Below, in pieces: positions 59,601 through 62,907 of a DNA stretch of 64,000 nt (positions are counted from its first letter, which is position 1; each line of letters starts with the position of its first letter). Source of the DNA: Azorinus chamasolen (Eukaryota; Mollusca; Bivalvia; Cardiida; Solecurtidae); NCBI GenBank assembly GCA_963576725.1, contig OY755237.1:53039674-53103673 (forward strand), read 5' to 3'. The notes beneath the pieces are model-generated. The model saw only the letters and a program-made list of their open reading frames with translations. It did not search any database and was not told the origin of the DNA. The position numbers and the translations under genes were made by a program.

Positions 59601-62014
59601 TTGAAAGCAACTTTGATCAAGATCATATGCCAAGTAACTGGTATTTTCATCAGATTCAAGCATTCAGAAGCGAGAGTTTGAGCAGGTTATCAGGCAGATC
59701 GAAATGAGAATGTATCAGCTATCCCTTTAAGACCTCTTTAAGGATATTTTAAGACCCAACCTCTTTGAAAAACTCTACCGAAAAGGAGCATTTACTAGAG
59801 AAAGGGAAAATTTTAGAATTATGTAGTCTTGAAACCAATGTGATAAATATTTAACAATGGTTTCAAAAAGTCACTTTTACAGAGGCGTAGAAAGGCATAT
59901 TTATGGAGGAAAGGGTTACCTGATAATCCTGCCTCTTTGCAGACAGTGCAGATGCAGATCAGACAGCTCCTGTAGGCGCAATTAGGGCCTGCTCCAATGG
60001 CTTGACCCTTTACTCCATAGATCTGCCTTTGTTTTTCTGTTGGGTGAAGGATAAACAATGATGGACCATTCCTTTTTGAAAATTCAGCATTAATGTTTCC
60101 AGTATAATGAGAAAATCTGACACTGTACAGTGTATCTTAACTGAAAAAATGTTTGGAATAAAGTTTACCACCTTCTGTGGGACGATCTGATATCATTAAT
60201 AAATTTAAAAAGTCTGCAGTGTAGGTTCTCTGATCACTTCATATTAAACACTGGTCTTTTCTATTGGTAAAGGAGAGGAAGGTACAAAAGCGGAAGATCT
60301 TTGCCGATGGAAGAGCAATGTCTAGTAAGTTCATATTTTCAAGTTATTATGATGTACACTGCTCATAGTATTGGATTAATACCCTATTCCCCTAGGTATC
60401 AGGACAGACAAACTTAGGCAAATAGGGCAGACTCAGATCAAACTGCCCCCGAAGGAGCAGACTGATCAGGGTCTTCACTATTTGCTACCATGTCGGTCTA
60501 ATTTAAAGTTATCAAAATGGTGCCTAACTGGCTTGGTCAGCTTTACAAGGAGCTGTTTGATCAGGGTCTTCACTATTTGCTACTATATCAGTCTAATTTA
60601 AAGTTTTTAAAATGGTGCCAAATTGACTTGGTCAGCTTTACAAATACGGTAGTCAAAAGCCTCATTACCCTAGTGTTTAGACAAAAAAATTTAGGCAAAT
60701 AGTGCAGATATTCCAAAAATATACTTTGCAGAGTAGACCCGGATCAGACAGGTCTTGTAGGAACCATCTGATCGGGTCCACTCTGTTTTCTTAAGGGATT
60801 ATATAGATCAAATTTTGCAGTTTTTGCAATGTGTTCATTAAATTAATATTCATCATGTCATCATTTCTTACATGAGTTAATATCCGTGGAGTAAAGGGTT
60901 AAAAAGAGGCTCTCCTGTATTTCTTCCTAAAGCAGTTATGAGTTATGAATCTCCTATTCATTTCCACTTACTCAATTAACTCATTACCTCCTTTGAAAGC
61001 TTTGTCTCACCTTTGGTAGAGTGAACCCAGATAAGATGGCTTTTACAGGAGCTGTCTAATCAGGATTTACTCTACTGATTTTGAAATTTTATACAACTCA
61101 TTCTACAGTTTGTCTCGTGGACAAACATTTCCCTGTTAATGTGACATGATAAAAGTTCAGTTATCCCTTTCCTTCATAGTAATGACTTCTCAAATCTATG
61201 CTAACAGAATAGACCCAGATCACCCAGCTCCTGTAGGGTCATCTGATCTGGGTCTGCTCTGTTTGCTTAAGAAATTATAGTAGATCTGACTCTGCAGTTT
61301 CTACCAATACCAAAACATCCTGTGTACATTATGCCATGACAAAAATCCAGCTAATGTATATTCATGATGTCATTATTTCTTACATGAATATTCAACAAGG
61401 AAAAGGTTATAGAATATTTATCCAGTGATACAAAGTTACATAAATATTCACGAGGGAAAGTGTAAATTGATATAAATGCATTTTCACACATTTACAAACA
61501 GAGTAGACCCAGATCAGACGGTTCCTGTAGGAGTCGTCTGATCAGGGTCTGCTATGTTAACTAGTGGAATTTGACAGATCTGTTTCTTTAATTTCTAAAG
61601 TGGCACAATGTTTTACCTTCCATATTTCAATATATATGTACCTATTTTGTCCATGAATATTCAGTAGGTTTTGAAATATGGAATACAAATAGAACAGGGA
61701 AAGGGTTAACACTATGGTCCAATTTGTGATGCCTTTTGTACACAGTTTGGATCAATGAGATGATGAGCAATTTGTATTTGACATTTAGAATGTTCTTATA
61801 AAATTTATTAAAGAAAAATGTACTTAGAATTGTAGCAGACAAAAACTTTTGCAGACAAAAGTTATTAAATGTTGATTGTTATGTTACAGATATTTCCTTG
61901 AGCCAGTATAATGCCCCTGACAGCCCTGCTCTGCAGCCCCGGGAAAGATTCCAGCCCCAAAATACAGTAGGGGTCATAGTGGAAGTGGACGAGGAGATTA
62001 ACAGCTCTGTGTAG
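27650..62014 (+). CDS. TMC: Transmembrane channel-like (TMC) protein, 19 exons, 686 aa
   Basis: Nineteen exons with GT-AG borders join without a phase error into 2061 nt including the stop. TMC proteins are ten-pass membrane proteins of the anoctamin/OSCA fold; some are pore subunits of mechanosensory channels, others are of unknown role. Predicted membrane segments lie near residues 143-162, 202-226, 298-318, 343-363, 380-398, 427-447, a pair in 478-506, 527-549 and 583-602. The family signature appears as CWENEVGEE (residues 417-425); the common form is CWET-x-V/I-G-Q-E. Other family-like words are FCIWDHSITSRQ, VIYGQSLVWMGLYFSP and PECGPFQ. The start is set by an in-frame TGA 18 nt upstream and a good context (G at -3, G at +4). 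The length is near that of vertebrate TMC7/TMC4, but the subtype is not certain. The C-terminus NSSV fits a class I PDZ ligand. Confidence 0.9.
27816..27917. repeat. Family A MITE, left half (split by Helentron-like element 4)
   Basis: TTAACACATTCCCTCCTAGT start and AATTTCCCTTTTT at the break; the right half is 30436-30507. Confidence 0.7.
27918..30435 (+). mobile_element. Helentron-like element 4, 2.5 kb, filled with MITE repeats
   Basis: The 5' end is a palindrome AGCTCACC...GGTGAGCT (27918-27951), followed by a CGTCG-rich stretch and two diverged ~217-bp units (near 28031 and 28249). The 3' end has inverted CTCTGGTGAGC (30395-30405), a perfect hairpin AGGGCCAT-C-ATGGCCCT (30412-30428) and CTCTTGT. 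Positions 28528-30230 inside it are family A/B MITE material in repeated arrangement. Confidence 0.7.
28528..30230. repeat. Tandem and higher-order array of family A MITE cores
   Basis: At least eight hairpin cores (near 28603, 28750, 28905, 29085, 29365, 29517, 29705 and 29992) are joined head to tail with CTACCTCTTTGAATAAATCT between them. A larger unit of about 632 bp is duplicated: TACATACCGGTATGCGTCAG occurs near 29148 and again near 29772. Confidence 0.75.
30436..30507. repeat. Family A MITE, right half
   Basis: GTTAATGCTCCTTTTTGGTA to GGAGGGAATTAGTTAA, continuing the copy interrupted at 27917. Confidence 0.7.
30504..30740. repeat. Family B foldback MITE
   Basis: Starts in the TTAA that ends the previous MITE; core CAGACAGCTCCTGCAGGAG and right end TAAAGTAAAGGGATAA. 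Confidence 0.65.
30800..31045. repeat. Family B foldback MITE
   Basis: TTACCCTTTCTGTCGTAC start, long perfect arm CAGACAGCTCC/GGAGCTGTCTG around 30870, right end TATTCAACAGGGAATG. Confidence 0.6.
31469..32122 (-). pseudogene. Penelope-like element fragment, GIY-YIG endonuclease domain
   Basis: This 217-codon frame carries LPIVAFRRDKNLCDALV, a Cys pair near CSQGCATC, then VVYAFKCSKCD and VYVGETEREIRERMKEH. It ends with an acidic ETDWIWRLRTYRPFG segment. This is the order in Penelope-like retroelements: end of the RT domain, a Cys-rich linker, then the GIY-YIG nuclease with its Tyr, Arg and Glu. The reverse transcriptase body is missing (5' truncated). It lies antisense in TMC intron 1. The nuclease part itself looks unbroken. 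Confidence 0.75.
32150..32510. repeat. Helentron-like repeat fragment
   Basis: Shares GAAACTTTAATGTAGGCTGT-type sequence with the element at 56939 and carries CACAAGGGTTACCATCTGG, a word of the dispersed tandem unit. No clear ends. Confidence 0.45.
32700..32907. mobile_element. TA-flanked MITE, 208 bp (pogo/Tc1-mariner type)
   Basis: Inverted ends CAGTAAAACCTCTCTGTAAT and TATAGAGAGGTTTTACTG with TA on both sides (32698-32699, 32908-32909). A second hairpin GAACGCTC/GAGCGTTC sits in the middle. Confidence 0.75.
32949..33057 (+). CDS. TMC: TMC exon 2 (residues 29-65)
   Basis: Encodes GSRRGSTSSSIGYSENG and LTLEEFLHNRLKYCFLWPG. Acceptor CATTATAG; donor GTAGGT; ends in phase 2. Confidence 0.85.
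33175..33404. repeat. Family A foldback MITE
   Basis: TTAACCCATTCTCTCCTA start, TTTCTCCATAGGAGCGAATG core, GGAGGGAATGAGATAA end. Confidence 0.65.
33780..33992. repeat. Family D foldback MITE, 213 bp
   Basis: TTAACTCTTTGCACGCTA to TAGCGTGCAAAGAGTTAA, with internal GTTTGGATCCTGATGAGAC/GTCTCATCTGGATCCAAAC. It links the palindromes of the 1-13 kb array to TTAA-ended MITEs. Related partial copies lie near 42586-42670, 45690-45810 and 49284-49350. Confidence 0.75.
34119..34241 (+). CDS. TMC: TMC exon 3 (residues 65-106)
   Basis: Encodes YDMETDLRQVMRDCEGEDL and a helical, Gln/Leu-rich cytosolic stretch. Acceptor CCATTGAAG; donor AAG/GTGATG; ends in phase 2. Confidence 0.85.
34268..34500. repeat. 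Family B foldback MITE
   Basis: TTAACTTTTCCCCTCATA to CAGGGAAAATGTTAA; arms GATGGCTCC/GGAGCCATC. Confidence 0.7.
34687..34920. repeat. Family A foldback MITE, 234 bp
   Basis: TTAACCCTTTCCTCCATAGG to TTGAGGAAAGGCTTAA, with the GATAAATAGAGCAT hairpin. Confidence 0.75.
35118..35351. repeat. Family A foldback MITE, 234 bp
   Basis: TTAACCCATTACCTCATAGG to GGTGGAAAGGGTTAA; the hairpin GAGCATTTGCTCCTATAGGA is perfect. Confidence 0.75.
35559..35780. repeat. Family B foldback MITE
   Basis: TTAACCCTTTACCTGATGAA start and CAGATGGCTCCTAAAGTACC core; right end degraded. Confidence 0.55.
36109..36487. repeat. Family B MITE, elongated or two fused copies
   Basis: TTAACCCTTTAGTCCATGAA start, two copies of the core, then a right end TATTCATGAAGTAAAGG. 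Confidence 0.55.
36532..36780. repeat. Family A foldback MITE
   Basis: TTACCCATTACCTCACAGG to GGAGGAAAAGGTTAA, with an internal duplication of ATTGAAACCATTGTGGTAAA. Its right end is 39 nt before TMC exon 4. Confidence 0.7.
36820..36884 (+). CDS. TMC: TMC exon 4 (residues 106-127)
   Basis: Encodes ESASSFLRAFHLWEDTITKF. The frame requires the acceptor at TCTAGAG/A; using the earlier TCTAG would shift the frame into a stop. Donor CAG/GTACGT; ends in phase 1. Confidence 0.75.
36981..38213 (+). mobile_element. Helentron-like satellite element 2 (157-bp repeats)
   Basis: The 5' palindrome ATACGCCCGAAGGGACGTAT (36981-37000) is followed by a CCGT tract. Further in lies a short telomere-like (TAGGGT)n run near 37167. 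Six 157-bp unit starts lie at 37331, 37488, 37645, 37802, 37959 and 38116. Inverted CCTTCGGGCGTAT is at 38174-38186, then a weak hairpin and TGCTCTTGTT. Copies of the unit are nearly identical, so expansion is recent. Confidence 0.75.
37331..38165 (+). repeat. 157-bp satellite, 5.3 copies
   Basis: The exact period of 157 bp holds at all five steps. The unit has GGAGTTATTGCCCTTTG, shared with the units of the element at 17375. Confidence 0.9.
38359..38599. repeat. Family B foldback MITE
   Basis: TTATCCCTTTTCTCCATGAA to GGAATAAAGGGTTAA; arms GATAGCTCC/GGAGCCATC. Confidence 0.65.
38655..38708. repeat. Poly-C / (CA)n microsatellite
   Basis: A long C run is followed directly by (AC)n. Confidence 0.9.
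38804..39230. repeat. ~61-bp minisatellite, 7 copies, made of a MITE arm
   Basis: Each unit contains GCAAACAGTAGAGAATTGGA and ACAGAGAGGACCCAGATCAG. The second part is one arm of the family B hairpin core. The last copy runs into the rest of a family B MITE (ACTGATTGATTTTGG, TGCAAATGCATAAAA). Confidence 0.8.
39492..39598 (+). CDS. TMC: TMC exon 5 (residues 128-163), first membrane segment
   Basis: Encodes YFGSNVASYFRFVRSLVYMN then LFSVVILLAFVVAPE. FGSNVASYFRF matches the family's F-G-x-V-x-S-Y-F pattern. Acceptor TTATTTCAG; donor GAG/GTGAGT; ends in phase 0. Confidence 0.9.
39777..39987. repeat. Family B foldback MITE
   Basis: TTAACTCTTTCCTCCATAAA start, CAGACAGTTCCAATAAGAGC core. Confidence 0.55.
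40070..40117 (+). CDS. TMC: TMC exon 6 (residues 164-179)
   Basis: This 48-nt in-frame exon encodes IIDGNIKSSTTFGGHF (extracellular loop). Acceptor ATTTCCAG; donor GTAAGT. As a phase 0-0 exon of 16 codons it could be skipped without a frame change. Confidence 0.75.
40188..40388. repeat. Family B foldback MITE
   Basis: AAAAGAGAAGACCCAGATCA core, ACATAAATATTCAGAAC right end. Confidence 0.5.
40531..40761. repeat. Family A foldback MITE
   Basis: AGCCCATTTCCTCATAGG to GGAGGAAAGGGTTAA; perfect GCTCCTATAGGAGC centre. Confidence 0.75.
40816..41262. repeat. ~50-60-bp minisatellite, 8 copies
   Basis: Units of GATCTAGATGAGAAACCATT plus TCATCATACATGTATTATC plus TATACTGATTGTAAAAAGA; some copies lack ACATGT. 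Confidence 0.85.
41308..41485. repeat. Family B foldback MITE (decayed)
   Basis: CGAGTAGACCCAGATCAGAT core and GTTCATGTGCCATTATAAAA. Confidence 0.5.
41486..41716. repeat. Family A foldback MITE
   Basis: TTAGCCCTTTCCTCCATAAA to GAGGGAATGGGTTAA. Confidence 0.75.
41765..41966. repeat. Family B foldback MITE
   Basis: TTAACCCTTTTCTTCATATA to GATGGAAAGAGTTAA. It ends 24 nt before the first copy of the exon 7 start. Confidence 0.65.
41975..42161 (+). repeat. Two extra copies of the exon 7 splice acceptor and 5' end
   Basis: A pyrimidine tract, TTTGCAG and ~71 nt of exon 7 (GGTGAGCTGTCGGACAGTAT on) occur at 41991 and 42076, before the real start at 42162 (steps of 85 and 86 bp). The second and third copies carry TTCTAACTTTTTTTGCAG. 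Starting at 41991 meets TGA at the next junction; starting at 42076 shifts the frame. Confidence 0.9.
42162..42295 (+). CDS. TMC: TMC exon 7 (residues 180-224), second membrane segment
   Basis: Encodes GELSDSIMFYGLYTPGLGFK and YNLPLAYFLSWMCVNIICF. Only the third acceptor (TTTTGCAG at 42161) gives the full frame. Donor AT/GTATGT; ends in phase 2. Confidence 0.9.
42328..42580. repeat. Family B foldback MITE, 253 bp
   Basis: TTAACCCTTTCCCTGTTC to GAGGGAAAGGGTTAA; arms GATGGCTCC/GAAGCCATC. Confidence 0.7.
42853..43083. repeat. Family A foldback MITE, 231 bp
   Basis: TTAACCCTTTCCTCCATAGG to GGAGGAAAGGGTTAA; GCTCCTAAGGAGC centre. Confidence 0.8.
43263..43413 (+). CDS. TMC: TMC exon 8 (residues 224-274)
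   Basis: Encodes MIIRYKKKKLSEDKASEYKF and FSWRTFCIWDHSITSRQGV. The basic run follows membrane segment 2 on the cytosolic side, and W-x-F-C-I-W-D is family-like. Acceptor CTTATCACAG; donor AAG/GTACAT; ends in phase 0. Confidence 0.9.
43520..44262. repeat. 27-bp minisatellite, about 27 copies
   Basis: Unit AACATCCTGACCACATACAA plus TCTAGCA. A few 4-bp AAGC insertions occur. Because 27 is a multiple of 3, long artificial frames appear on both strands. Confidence 0.95.
44269..45212. mobile_element. TA-flanked element, 944 bp (pogo type)
   Basis: Ends CAGTAAAATGGTGATAATCC and inverted GGATTATCGCCGTTTTATTG, with TA at 44267-44268 and 45213-45214. The word CTCGGATTA recurs inside. No transposase frame remains. 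Confidence 0.7.
45214..45462. repeat. Family B foldback MITE
   Basis: TAACCCTTTTCCTTACATAT to ATAGGGAAAGCGTTAA; begins at the TA of the pogo-type element. Confidence 0.65.
45861..45992. repeat. Family A MITE without its hairpin
   Basis: TAACCCATTACCTCATAAGC to GAGAGAATGGGTTAA; the central ATAGAGCAT hairpin is deleted. Confidence 0.6.
46039..46088 (+). CDS. TMC: TMC exon 9 (residues 275-291)
   Basis: Encodes EIVKEEQSQMEESLST, the charged helix before membrane segment 3. Acceptor CTTCACAG; donor AG/GTAAGG; ends in phase 2. Confidence 0.85.
46137..46308. repeat. Family B foldback MITE (decayed)
   Basis: AGAGTATATGTCCCAGATCA core; no clear right end. Confidence 0.4.
46316..46484. repeat. ~61-bp minisatellite, 3 copies
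   Basis: Units of GCATATGTCAGGAGATATGG plus TTACTTTGTGTCTTATG plus TGGATCCACACTAGTT. It ends about 35 nt before exon 10. Confidence 0.8.
46519..46672 (+). CDS. TMC: TMC exon 10 (residues 291-342), third membrane segment
   Basis: Encodes CGKYFLRLFSNTMVLALLVG and SGVLIYVVAESEHILPANAP. Acceptor CTTTATAG; donor CAG/GTTTGT; ends in phase 0. Confidence 0.9.
46765..47013. repeat. Family B foldback MITE, 249 bp
   Basis: TTAACCCTTTCCTCCATGAA to GAGAAAAGGTTTAA; perfect GGCTCCTATAGGAGCC centre. Best-preserved family B copy. Confidence 0.75.
47179..47376. repeat. Family B MITE (core arm lost)
   Basis: TTACCTCATGCATATTCATG to CAGGTAAATGGTTAA; one hairpin arm deleted. Confidence 0.55.
47430..47666. repeat. 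Family B foldback MITE
   Basis: TTAACCCTTTCCTTCGTATA start, arms GATGGCGCC/GGAGCCATC. Confidence 0.65.
47682..48290. repeat. 43-bp minisatellite, about 14 copies
   Basis: Unit GGTCTGTATCTCGCATATTT plus GCAGCTGCAGTATTGTAC plus TTACT. All three plus-strand frames are open by chance of composition. Confidence 0.95.
48386..48632. repeat. Family B foldback MITE
   Basis: TAACCCTGTACTCCATAAA to GGAGGAAAGGGTTGA; ends 22 nt before exon 11. Confidence 0.6.
48655..48764 (+). CDS. TMC: TMC exon 11 (residues 343-379), fourth membrane segment
   Basis: Encodes LSAVVAGLKFLVPPIFQQI and LEGWHPRIETKITLAR. The pattern N/K-x-x-V-P-x-x-F then E-x-x-x-P-x-x-E is typical of TMC. Acceptor TTGTTTCAG; donor AG/GTAAGC; phase 2. 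Confidence 0.9.
49055..49284. repeat. Family A foldback MITE
   Basis: TTAACCCATTCCCTCATAGG to GGAGGAAAGGGTTAA. Confidence 0.75.
49434..49787. repeat. Family B MITE with a different hairpin in its centre
   Basis: TTAACGCTCTACTTCATATA to GAATTAAGTGTTAA; the centre is a 120-bp hairpin AGGTGGCAGC ... GCTGCCACCT (49497-49617) not found in other copies. Confidence 0.55.
49820..49910 (+). CDS. TMC: TMC exon 12 (residues 379-409), fifth membrane segment
   Basis: Encodes TTLFYIASLVVFVASLYDV then TDDCQALNSTM. NST is a possible N-glycosylation site in the extracellular loop. Acceptor ATTCTCAG; donor ATG/GTAATA; phase 0. Confidence 0.85.
50059..50290. repeat. Family A foldback MITE
   Basis: TAAACTCTTTCCTCCATAAA to GGAGGAAAGGGTTAA. 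Confidence 0.7.
50287..50465. repeat. Family B MITE, left part
   Basis: Starts at the TTAA of the previous copy; CAAATAGAGTAGACTATAGC core. Its right end may be 51001-51048 (TCTTACAGGAATATTCAACA), with other DNA in between. Confidence 0.5.
50459..50990. mobile_element. Unclassified insertion with a TTAA-ended palindrome
   Basis: A 135-bp palindrome, TTAATACACG ... CATGTATTAA (50459-50594), carries inner arms ATAACATCTGCAGTGTCC/GGACACTGCAGATGTTAT. The rest has higher GC than the intron around it. A minus-strand frame (50921 down through 50600) reads YTVWPKLDEWCEYFRGTDN and SWNDVRKKRVARKLHKS without a stop, but I recognise no family. It splits a family B MITE. Confidence 0.45.
51121..51267 (+). 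CDS. TMC: TMC exon 13 (residues 410-458), TMC signature and sixth membrane segment
   Basis: Encodes QSCCWENEVGEEVFKVILID and LGLLVVVGILVHMARA. The C-W-E-x-x-V-G-x-E core is the family's best-known motif; here Thr is replaced by Asn and Gln by Glu. Acceptor TCATTAAG; donor TTC/GTAAGT; phase 0. Confidence 0.95.
51268..51999. other. Intron 13, no clear feature
   Basis: A 104-codon minus frame (51864-51550) has no recognisable domain. A GGTGGTAGCTTAGT word marks a dispersed repeat near 51392. Confidence 0.4.
52002..52361. mobile_element. TA-flanked MITE, 360 bp (pogo/Tc1-mariner type)
   Basis: Ends CAGTGCTCCCTCCCTACAAC and its inverted copy GTTGTAGGGAGGGAGCACTG, with TA on both sides (52000-52001 and 52362-52363). 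An inner hairpin ACCACTCTTTAGAAT/ATTCTAAAGAGTGGT lies at ~52143-52190. Confidence 0.8.
52370..52450. repeat. Fragment of the type A spacer repeat
   Basis: ACAGTCGAGACTGTC followed by GGCAGGGAGTCTCTTAATAC, as in 822-1317 but inverted and diverged. Confidence 0.5.
52713..52740. repeat. Collapsed family A/B MITE ends
   Basis: TTCCTTTCCTCC meets GGAGGAAAGGGTTAA with only one base between: two terminal repeats with no interior. Confidence 0.5.
52741..54265. other. Intron 13, no gene recognised
   Basis: Contains a G run near 53290-53305 and AT-rich DNA. Small frames (60-85 codons) show no domain. Confidence 0.4.
54266..54421 (+). CDS. TMC: TMC exon 14 (residues 459-510), membrane segments 7-8
   Basis: Encodes KFDVVSCVLDVIYGQSLVW and MGLYFSPLLALLGLVKLVV. 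Q-x-L-V-W-x-G and the F-x-P-L-L-x-x-x-x-x-x-K pattern are conserved TMC pore-region features. Acceptor GGTTTTAG; donor AAG/GTAAGT; phase 0. Confidence 0.95.
54460..55512. repeat. Family B MITE split by Helentron-like element 3
   Basis: Left part TAACCCTTTTCTCAATGGAT to 54526, right part from ~55358 with CAAACAGAGAAGATGGCCCC and end GGAGTAAAGGGTTAA. The break is in a T run. Confidence 0.65.
54527..55357 (+). mobile_element. Helentron-like satellite element 3 (181-191-bp repeats)
   Basis: 5' AGCTCGCCTATT followed by a partial palindrome, then GGCGTCGGCGTC, four units starting GGTTAAAGTTTTGG at 54595, 54776, 54967 and 55158. Inverted AATAGGCGAGCT lies at 55321-55332, hairpin CTGTC-CTGC-GACAG at 55336-55349, then TCTAGGT. 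Confidence 0.75.
55551..55772. repeat. Family B foldback MITE
   Basis: TTAACCCTTTACCTGATG start, ACATGAATATTCATAATAT right side. Confidence 0.6.
55857..56113. repeat. Family B foldback MITE
   Basis: TTAACCCTTTACTCCATAAA to GGAATAAAGGGTTAA; its right TTAA is shared with the next MITE. Confidence 0.65.
56110..56346. repeat. Family A foldback MITE
   Basis: TTAACCCTTTCCTCCATAAA to GGAGTAAAAGGTTAA. Confidence 0.75.
56348..56607 (+). repeat. 52-bp repeat, 5 copies, each with the exon 15 acceptor
   Basis: Unit CAGCTTGCTGACTTGG then TTTTATATGCTGTACCATG then ATTCACCTGATTTCAGA. Each copy ends in a usable pyrimidine-AG. The last one is the exon 15 acceptor. Confidence 0.9.
56608..56726 (+). CDS. TMC: TMC exon 15 (residues 511-550), ninth membrane segment
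   Basis: Encodes TAMVPPQQMFRASSTGNFF and LAILLLNMFVSLFPMAYAV. P-x-x-x-F-R-A-S is a TMC word. Starting at earlier repeat copies meets a TGA (ACA GCT TGC TGA). Donor GA/GTAAGT; phase 2. Confidence 0.9.
56939..57180. repeat. Helentron-like element, 5' part
   Basis: Palindromic start AGCTTGT ... ACAAGCT (56939-56978), then GTCGTTTGTCGCTGCGGTCG and a stretch matching 32150-32510. Preceded by a family B MITE left part (TTCATGACAGAAATAATGAT). No 3' hairpin found. Confidence 0.5.
57303..57458 (+). CDS. TMC: TMC exon 16 (residues 550-602), tenth membrane segment
   Basis: Encodes FSPSPECGPFQKFEYPYKVV and LGTISVLVPILVLLM. The C-G-P-F word is conserved. Acceptor TGTGTTTCAG; donor AT/GTGAGA; phase 2. 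Confidence 0.9.
57519..57747. repeat. Family A foldback MITE
   Basis: TTAACCATTTCCTCCATAAA to GAGGTAATGGGTTAA; one hairpin arm is mutated. Confidence 0.7.
57868..58113. repeat. Family B MITE
   Basis: TTAACCCTTTTACCTCATAG start; right end TATGTAAAGGGGTAA; contains a GTGTGTGT-type tract. Confidence 0.55.
58136..58364. repeat. Family A foldback MITE
   Basis: TTAACTCATTCTCTCCTAGG to GGGGGTAATGTGTTAA; shares its right TTAA with the next copy. Confidence 0.7.
58361..58679. repeat. Family B MITE, elongated
   Basis: TTAACCCTTTCCTTGTTGAA to TTCATGGAGTAAAGGGTT; ends 31 nt before exon 17. Confidence 0.6.
58711..58789 (+). CDS. TMC: TMC exon 17 (residues 602-628)
   Basis: Encodes MSTVYFKVKSSSYSGLVNEL then RRQLKY, the cytosolic stretch after the last membrane segment. 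Acceptor TCATTCCAG; donor TAT/GTACGT; phase 0. Confidence 0.85.
58853..59047. repeat. Family B MITE
   Basis: TTAACCATTTACTCCATAAA start, CAGACGGCTCCTTTAGGAGG core; right end degraded. Confidence 0.55.
59188..59399. repeat. Family A MITE
   Basis: TTAACCCATTCCCTCAAAGC to GAGGGAATGGGTTAA; part of one arm is lost. Shares its TTAA with the next copy. Confidence 0.7.
59396..59532. repeat. Family B MITE, left part
   Basis: TTAACCCTTTTCTTTGCAGA start; GGTCTGCTCTGTTTGC arm. Confidence 0.5.
59720..59918. repeat. Family A MITE (decayed centre)
   Basis: CCAACCTCTTTGAAAAACTC to GGAGGAAAGGGTTA; the hairpin is reduced. Confidence 0.55.
59924..60030. repeat. Family B fragment
   Basis: CAGATCAGACAGCTCCTGTA core only. 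Confidence 0.4.
60273..60324 (+). CDS. TMC: TMC exon 18 (residues 629-646)
   Basis: Encodes ERKVQKRKIFADGRAMS, a basic cytosolic stretch. Acceptor TTGGTAAAG; donor A/GTAAGT; phase 1. Confidence 0.75.
60393..60710. repeat. Two partial family B cores plus a short direct repeat
   Basis: AAAGTTATCAAAATGGTGCC and AAAGTTTTTAAAATGGTGCC mark a ~100-bp duplicated stretch that includes AACTGGCTTGGTCAGCTTTA-type sequence. Confidence 0.45.
60711..60902. repeat. Family B foldback MITE
   Basis: AGAGTAGACCCGGATCAGAC core; right end GTGGAGTAAAGGGTTAA. Confidence 0.6.
61162..61411. repeat. Family B foldback MITE
   Basis: TTATCCCTTTCCTTCATAG to CAAGGAAAAGGTTAT. Confidence 0.6.
61464..61709. repeat. Family B foldback MITE
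   Basis: CAAACAGAGTAGACCCAGATC core, right end CAGGGAAAGGGTTAA; belongs to the sub-type with AATATTCAGTAGGT. Confidence 0.65.
61890..62014 (+). CDS. TMC: TMC exon 19 (residues 646-686) and stop
   Basis: Encodes ISLSQYNAPDSPALQPRERF and VIVEVDEEINSSV, then TAG. The short acidic tail ends S-S-V. Acceptor ATGTTACAG. Confidence 0.85.
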
Positions 62015-62091
62015 CCATGTGCTTGTAATCAAAGACTACAGGTCTATACAAGGAGCATCCCTACAAAACTCCTGTATCTCTGCCTGAAACC

Positions 62092-62470
62092 TGTGTGAAA
62101 CGAACATAACAAAACATTAGTGTGAAACAAACATAACAAAAACATTAATGTGAAACGAACATCACAAAACATTAGTCTGAAACGAACATAACAAAACATT
62201 AGTGTGAAACAAACATAACAAAAAACATTTAGTGTGAAACCAACATAATAAAACAGCGTGAAACCAACATAACAAAACATTAGTGTGAAACAAACATCAC
62301 AAAACATTAGTGTGAAACGAACATAACAAAACATTAGTGTGAAACAAACATAACAAAACATTAGTGTGAAATGAACATAATAAAACATTAGCATGAAACC
62401 AACATAACAAAACATTAGTGTGAAACAAACCATAACAAAACATTAGTGTGAAACGAACATAACAAAACAT
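62092..62470. repeat. 27-bp minisatellite, 14 copies, likely in the TMC 3' UTR
   Basis: Unit TGTGAAACGAACATAACAAA plus ACATTAG, starting 78 nt after the stop codon. Copies at 62247 and 62379 mutated to AATAAA. Confidence 0.9.
62247..62252 (+). promoter_or_regulatory. Candidate poly(A) signal AATAAA
   Basis: Lies 233 nt after the stop codon, inside the 27-bp repeat. A second one is at 62379-62384 and a third, outside the repeat, at 63221-63226. Which is used cannot be told from sequence. Confidence 0.35.
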
Positions 62471-62688
62471 GAGTTTAGTTCTGATATCAGGATCCAAACT
62501 GTTTGCAAGTCATCGTCAGTTCATTCCATAGACTATAGTTGTAACTGTTTTAACTCAACCCTCGTAATATGTTACATATAGCTTTACATGGGGAAAAAAC
62601 TAAGAGGCCTCAGCAGTCACCAAAAATATGTCAGAAATAATCTTTTACTTCATGAATGTTCATGGAAGAAATGATAATATCATAAGTA

Positions 62689-62907
62689 TTAACCCATTAC
62701 CTCATAGGCTATTTTTAGATACAACTTCTTTGAATAAATCTACCGAAAAGGAGCATTTACTAGAGAAAAGGATTTTTTTAGAATTTTGTAGTTTGAAACC
62801 ATTGTGATAAATAGAGCATTTGCTCCTATAGGAGCAAATGCTCTATTTATCACAATAGTTTCACAAAGTGATTTTTACAGAGTCGTCAATATGAGGGAAT
62901 GGGTTAA
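62689..62907. repeat. Family A foldback MITE, 219 bp
   Basis: TTAACCCATTACCTCATAGG to GAGGGAATGGGTTAA; perfect GCTCCTATAGGAGC centre. Confidence 0.8.

Noticed and set aside
62044..62497. 129-codon minus-strand frame with repeated FTLMFCYV words
   Set aside because: Translation of the 27-bp 3' UTR repeat.
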